This document shows, piece after piece, positions 60,342 to 64,000 of a DNA stretch of 64,000 nucleotides. This DNA comes from Arthrobacter gallicola. Lineage in GTDB: Bacteria > Actinomycetota > Actinomycetes > Actinomycetales > Micrococcaceae. The notes beneath the pieces were generated by a model that had not been told where the DNA came from, ran no database searches, and saw only the letters and a list, made by a program, of their open reading frames with translations. The stretch lies in contig NZ_JACSQD010000001.1 in the NCBI RefSeq assembly GCF_014836775.1, positions 359,160 through 423,159 of the forward strand. Direction: 5' to 3'. How positions within the stretch are numbered: the first letter of the stretch is position 1; every line of letters begins with the position of its first letter. The translations under genes and the position numbers were made by a program.

Positions 60342-60377
60342 GGTCCCCGGCAGGACGGATGCTGCCTGCCAGGGACC
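60342..60377. terminator. Bidirectional terminator before lacI
   Basis: GGTCCCCGGCAGG (60342-60354) pairs with CCTGCCAGGGACC (60365-60377) with one mismatch, in the gap between converging genes. Confidence 0.7.
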
Positions 60378-60404
60378 GGACCGGGTTGCGGCGGAGCCGC
60401 GCTC

Positions 60405-61436
60405 CTAGGCGGACTCCCGCACCACCAGAGAGGTCGGAAGGCGGCACACGCGGTGCGCCGGCCGTCCCTCGATCAGTTCGACCAGCATGTGTGCCATCTT
60501 CTCGCCCAGGTCGGAAATGGGATGGTGCACCGTGGTTAATGCAGGGGAGACACTGGTCGCGAAGAGATCATCGTCAAAACCCACGACGGCGATGTCCTCA
60601 GGGATCCGCAGCCCATGTTCCTGAATGACGGCGTGGGCGCCGGCAGCCATCTGGTCGTTCGCCGCGAACAGTCCGTCCAGCGGTTTCCCGCGCGCCAGCA
60701 GCCGCCGCATGGCGGCTTCGCCGGAAGCAACGGTGAAATCACCGTATTCAACGAGGGCATCATCCAGCCCCGCAGCCGCCAGCCCGGACCGCCAGCCGGC
60801 CAGCCGGTCCACGCCCGGCGGCATGTCCTGGGGACCTGCGATCGTCGCTATGTTTCGGCGCCCGGTGGTGATGAGGTGCTGGACAGCTGCCAGCGCTCCC
60901 TCTTCGTTGTCCACCTCAACGTAGTAGCTGTCGCTGGCGTTGAGCAGCGGCCGTCCTGCGAACACAATGGGCAGCGCGTCATTGAGGTGTTCCCAGGAAT
61001 GATCGCCGCTGTGGTGGGAAACCACCAGGACGCCGTCCACGTTCCCGCCCATCAGGTACCGCTGGGTCTTGCCGGGGTCCGCTTCCGACGAGGTCACCAT
61101 GTTCAGCATGTACTCGGTGGAGTTCAGGTACTTGGCCACGCCCTCGACGACGGTCGCAAAGAACGGATCAGCGAACACCTTGGAGGTCGACTCGGGGACC
61201 AGCAGGGTGATCGTGTACGTTCGTCTGCTGGCCAGCGTCCGGGCCGCGCGGTTGGGAACATAGTTCAGCGCCCGCACTGCCTGCTCAACACTTTGCGCCA
61301 GTTCCGGGGCCACCGACGTCGAACCGTTCACTACGCGTGAGACTGTCGCCCGTGACACACCGGCCAGCGCCGCCACCATCTCCAATGTCGGCGCTGGCCG
61401 CGACTGGCCGGTTTCAATACCCACCGTGGTCTCCAT
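60405..61436 (-). CDS. LacI family regulator of beta-glucoside use
   Basis: A 343-aa LacI/GalR repressor. HTH and hinge: EMVAALAGVSRATVSRVVNG and LNYVPNRAARTLASRR; sugar-binding core with DGVLVVSHHS, DNEEGALAAVQHLI, IAVVGFDDDLFA. It is the last gene of the GH1-permease cluster and likely controls it. A possible own -10 (TAGACT, plus-strand AGTCTA at 61482-61487) lies upstream. ATG 61436. Confidence 0.92.
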   Translation of the reverse strand: METTVGIETGQSRPAPTLEMVAALAGVSRATVSRVVNGSTSVAPELAQSVEQAVRALNYVPNRAARTLASRRTYTITLLVPESTSKVFADPFFATVVEGVAKYLNSTEYMLNMVTSSEADPGKTQRYLMGGNVDGVLVVSHHSGDHSWEHLNDALPIVFAGRPLLNASDSYYVEVDNEEGALAAVQHLITTGRRNIATIAGPQDMPPGVDRLAGWRSGLAAAGLDDALVEYGDFTVASGEAAMRRLLARGKPLDGLFAANDQMAAGAHAVIQEHGLRIPEDIAVVGFDDDLFATSVSPALTTVHHPISDLGEKMAHMLVELIEGRPAHRVCRLPTSLVVRESA

Positions 61437-61494
61437 GTACCGAAATCCGTTCCCCTCGTCCCTGGCCGGGCCGGGGTTTCCAGTCTAGTTTCAT

Positions 61495-62952
61495 TCAGCC
61501 GACCGGCGCTGCAGCCGGCACTTCCGGCGCTGGTGAATTTCCGTTCCGGACCGCGGCAGCGAAACGGCTGTACGCCAGGCCACTGTCCTTAATGGTGCGG
61601 ACCTGCGTCTGGTAGTCCACGTGGATGATGCCAAAACGCTTCTCGTAGCCCCAGGACCATTCGAAGTTGTCCAGCAGGGACCAGACGAAGTAGCCCCGGA
61701 CGTCTGCGCCCTGTTCGATCGCCGCACTGACCGCCTGGACGTGATCGAGGATGAACCGGGTGCGGTCGGCATCAGGCACGGTGCCTTCACCGCTGACGAC
61801 GTCGTCGTAGGCGGCGCCGTTCTCGGTGATGTAGAGCGGCGGCAGCTCCGGGTATTCCTGGCTGAGGCGCACCAGGAGTTTCCGCAGCCCGTCAGGGTTC
61901 ACTTCCCAGTTCATCGCTGTCCGCGGCAGGCCGCGCGAAGGGAACGTGATGTGCTCGGCGCCGACCCAGGGGGAGGCCTTCGGGCGGGCGCCGCCGCCGC
62001 CGTGTCCGTCGGCCCCGGACGTATCCGGGTGGCCGCTGATCAGATCGTCGTGATAGTGGTTGACGCCCAGGAAATCGATAGGTGCGCCGATGGTCTCCAT
62101 GTCGCCGGGCCGGATCAGGTCATGAAGCCCAAAGGGCTCCAGATCCTTGAGCGAGTCCTCGGGATACGCGCCGCGAAGGACCGGCTCAAGGAAGATCCGG
62201 TTCTGCAGGGAGTCGAAGAGACGCGCTGCCTCGCGGTCCACGGGGTCTGCAGGATCCCGGGGGATGGAGTTGCTGAGGTTGAGCGTTATGCCGATCTGCT
62301 CGGCACCGAGCTCCCGCAGTTCCGTGACCGCCATTCCATGTGCCAGATGCTGATGGTGGACAGCGGCGACGGCGGCCCGGGGGTCCTGCCGCCCGGGGGC
62401 ATGCACCCCTGAGCCGTACCCCAGCAGGGAGGAGCAGAACGGCTCGTTGAACGTCGTCCAGTGCCGGACCCGGTCCCCGAGTGCAGCGTAAACGTCCTGT
62501 GCATACTCCGCGAACCGGTACGCCGTGTCCCGGTTCGCCCAGCCGCCGGCATCCTCGAGGCCCTGGGGCAGGTCCCAGTGGTAGAGGGTCAGCCACGGAA
62601 GGATCCCGGCCTCCAGCAGCTCGTCCACCAGGCGCGAATAGAATTCCAGGCCCTTGGGGTTGACATCCCTTCCTCCCGGACGGATCCGCGCCCAGCTGGT
62701 GGAGAACCGGTAGGAATCCAGGCCGAGCTGCTTCATCAAGGCAACGTCCTGCGGCATCCGGTGATAGTGGTCAACCGCGGTGGCGGGGGTGTCTCCGTTG
62801 AGGACATTGCCGGGGATGCGGGCAAAGGCGTCCCATACCGAGTCTTCCTTGCCGTCTTCCCAGGCTGCGCCCTCCACCTGGGCTGCGGCCGTGGCCGATC
62901 CCCAGATGAAGCCGGGCGGAAAATTGTCTGTGGTGGGGGTGTTCTTCATCAT
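61495..62952 (-). CDS. GH1 beta-glucosidase
   Basis: A 485-aa family 1 glycoside hydrolase cleaving beta-glucosides or related sugars. FIWGSATAAAQVEGA at the start, acid/base in WTTFNEPF (NEP), and nucleophile in LYITENGAAYDD (ITENG). Start is ATG 62952; a second ATG follows at once. The upstream frame extends into the permease gene and is not coding. The TAATG stop-start overlap with the permease ties them together. Confidence 0.95.
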   Translation of the reverse strand: MMKNTPTTDNFPPGFIWGSATAAAQVEGAAWEDGKEDSVWDAFARIPGNVLNGDTPATAVDHYHRMPQDVALMKQLGLDSYRFSTSWARIRPGGRDVNPKGLEFYSRLVDELLEAGILPWLTLYHWDLPQGLEDAGGWANRDTAYRFAEYAQDVYAALGDRVRHWTTFNEPFCSSLLGYGSGVHAPGRQDPRAAVAAVHHQHLAHGMAVTELRELGAEQIGITLNLSNSIPRDPADPVDREAARLFDSLQNRIFLEPVLRGAYPEDSLKDLEPFGLHDLIRPGDMETIGAPIDFLGVNHYHDDLISGHPDTSGADGHGGGGARPKASPWVGAEHITFPSRGLPRTAMNWEVNPDGLRKLLVRLSQEYPELPPLYITENGAAYDDVVSGEGTVPDADRTRFILDHVQAVSAAIEQGADVRGYFVWSLLDNFEWSWGYEKRFGIIHVDYQTQVRTIKDSGLAYSRFAAAVRNGNSPAPEVPAAAPVG

Positions 62953-63866
62953 TAGCCCTTCACTGCTCCCTGCATAATTCCTGAAATAAGTTGTTTGCCC
63001 GCTGCCACGAAGAGAATCAGCAGCGGAACTGTTGCCAGCACGGCACCGGTCAGGACGATTGAATAGTCGACGTAGCGGGCCGACTGCAGCTGGCTGAGTG
63101 CCACCTGCAGAGTCGGATTGTCTGCCAGCACGAGCATGGGCCACATAAAGTCGGTCCACGCCGTCATAAAGGTGAACAGCCCCAGAATGGCCATGGCGGG
63201 CCGCGCCGCCGGCAGAGCCACATGCCGGAAGGTTCCAAGCATGCTGGCACCGTCCATCCTGGCGGATTCGATTAGTTCATCGGGGATGACATCCACCAGG
63301 TACTGGCGCATAAAGAACACTCCGAAGGCGGTCACCAGCCCGGGCACGATCACCGCGCCCAGTTCACCGGTCCAGCCGAGTTTCTGCATCACCATGAACA
63401 GTGGAATGATGCCAAGCTGCGTGGGGATGGCCATGGTGGCAATGACCGCCACCATGAGGACCCCCCGTCCCCTGAACCTGAGCTTTGCAAATGCGTAGCC
63501 TGCCAGCGTGGAGAAAATCACCACGGAGACGGTTATGGTGCCGGAAATAATCAGGCTGTTGGCGAGCGCCTGCCAGAACGGCACGGTGTTTACAACCTCG
63601 GCGACGTTGCTCCAGAACCGTCCGCCCGGCAGGAGGGGAGGCCATTCCTGCCCAAGCGCGGGATTTCCGTTGCTGCCGATGAGAACGGACCACCAGAGAG
63701 GGTAAGCGGAACAGAATAGGAAAACCAGGAGGATCCCGTAGGTCAGGAACCCGGGACGACGGCCGCTGCCGAAAGACTGCCCCGCGCGCCGTTTGCGTAT
63801 CGGCTTCCCGGCCCCTGACCCCGTCCCGGTTCCTGGGATTGCCCGGGCTCGCTGTAGGACACTCAT
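62952..63866 (-). CDS. Carbohydrate ABC transporter permease (MalG type)
   Basis: A 304-aa sugar permease with six helices. The EAA loop is ESARMDGASMLGTFRHVALPAARPA; the N-terminus is basic and hydrophilic. One-base overlap with the glucosidase downstream, and ATGA overlap with the upstream permease. Substrate presumed to be a beta-glucoside such as cellobiose. Confidence 0.92.
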   Translation of the reverse strand: MSVLQRARAIPGTGTGSGAGKPIRKRRAGQSFGSGRRPGFLTYGILLVFLFCSAYPLWWSVLIGSNGNPALGQEWPPLLPGGRFWSNVAEVVNTVPFWQALANSLIISGTITVSVVIFSTLAGYAFAKLRFRGRGVLMVAVIATMAIPTQLGIIPLFMVMQKLGWTGELGAVIVPGLVTAFGVFFMRQYLVDVIPDELIESARMDGASMLGTFRHVALPAARPAMAILGLFTFMTAWTDFMWPMLVLADNPTLQVALSQLQSARYVDYSIVLTGAVLATVPLLILFVAAGKQLISGIMQGAVKG

Positions 63867-64000
63867 GACTTTCTCCTTGAGGCACGTGGCCGCTGGGAAT
63901 CCCCGGTGGCGATCCGCTTGGAAATAAGGAAGTTGACCATGCCCACCAGCACAATGATCAGGAACAGCAGCCAGGCCACGGCTGAGGCCTTGCCAAAGTT
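63863..64000 (-). CDS. Carbohydrate ABC transporter permease (MalF type), C-terminal end
   Basis: Only the last 45 codons are in the window (frame begins NFGKASAVAWLLFLIIVLV and ends RPRASRRKS). A final membrane helix (AVAWLLFLIIVLVGMVNFLI) and basic tail fit the end of a MalF/UgpA-type permease. Its TGA overlaps the MalG-type ATG. The gene and probably the binding protein lie beyond the window edge. Confidence 0.8.
   Translation of the reverse strand, partial: NFGKASAVAWLLFLIIVLVGMVNFLISKRIATGDSQRPRASRRKS

Noticed and set aside
1..64000. tRNA, rRNA, IS element or prophage
   Set aside because: No cloverleaf-like sequence, transposase, integrase or phage structural gene was seen on reading the gaps and frames.

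Overview
The window looks like a chromosomal segment of a high-GC Gram-positive bacterium, most likely an Arthrobacter-like member of the Micrococcaceae. This rests on high GC, frequent GTG and TTG starts, ATGA/GTGA stop-start overlaps, several TANNNT boxes placed 6-7 bases before a start codon (leaderless mRNAs), and actinobacterial families: CarD, LigC and stand-alone LigD polymerase, a FolP2-type paralogue, a four-repeat ribosomal protein S1 and Eis-type acetyltransferase. The genus is inferred; there is no rRNA. I see no tRNA, CRISPR array, IS element or prophage. Most of it is ordinary core and metabolic DNA.

Layout. 0-1.7 kb: methionine importer metNI. 1.8-6.4 kb: helicase HrpB, CarD, and a secreted LysM-NlpC/P60 cell wall hydrolase under a clear ydaO-type cyclic di-AMP riboswitch. 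6.8-10 kb: metallo-beta-lactamase-fold hydrolase, DUF1508 protein, small membrane protein, a short protein with Gly/Ser/Asn-x-Tyr repeats, and an AlkC-type DNA glycosylase. 10-15.3 kb: two proteins with glycerophosphodiesterase modules, one membrane-anchored and one fused behind an alkaline phosphatase in a single lipoprotein, the latter preceded by a tandem 14-bp repeat. 15.4-19.3 kb: YciO and a four-gene HTH/membrane/ABC exporter operon. 19.4-26.1 kb: VOC protein, LigD polymerase domain, RutE-like nitroreductase, PlsC acyltransferase, DeoR regulator divergent from galTK. 26.2-34 kb: NAD(P)-binding protein, two paralogous type-B carboxylesterases flanking an ABC-F protein, dihydrolipoamide dehydrogenase. 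34-37.5 kb: folP-like gene plus RibD-like reductase, ATP-dependent ligase LigC, acyl-CoA thioesterase. 37.6-40.7 kb: CynX-type MFS and ABC1 kinase.

40.8-45.9 kb is a shikimate/quinate catabolic island: shikimate transporter divergent from quinate/shikimate dehydrogenase, a fused dehydroshikimate dehydratase, and an IclR regulator. Two identical-architecture palindromes (TGTGCG-N5-CGCACA) lie in the divergent promoter and are probable IclR operators. 46-50 kb is a gadB-gadC-glsA operon that converts glutamine to glutamate to GABA with proton consumption and export, i.e. an acid-resistance module. 50.4-57.7 kb: Hsp20, an MFS exporter carrying two fused beta-sandwich domains, thioesterase, DNA polymerase I, Eis-like acetyltransferase. 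57.8-60.3 kb: rpsA with strong promoter and terminator. 60.4-64 kb: beta-glucoside uptake and hydrolysis (ABC permeases, GH1 glucosidase, LacI regulator), running off the window end.

The observations most worth following are the FolP paralogue with an altered substrate loop paired with a reductase, the phosphatase-phosphodiesterase fusion, the Tyr-repeat protein, the MFS with C-terminal Ig-like domains, and the shikimate operators.
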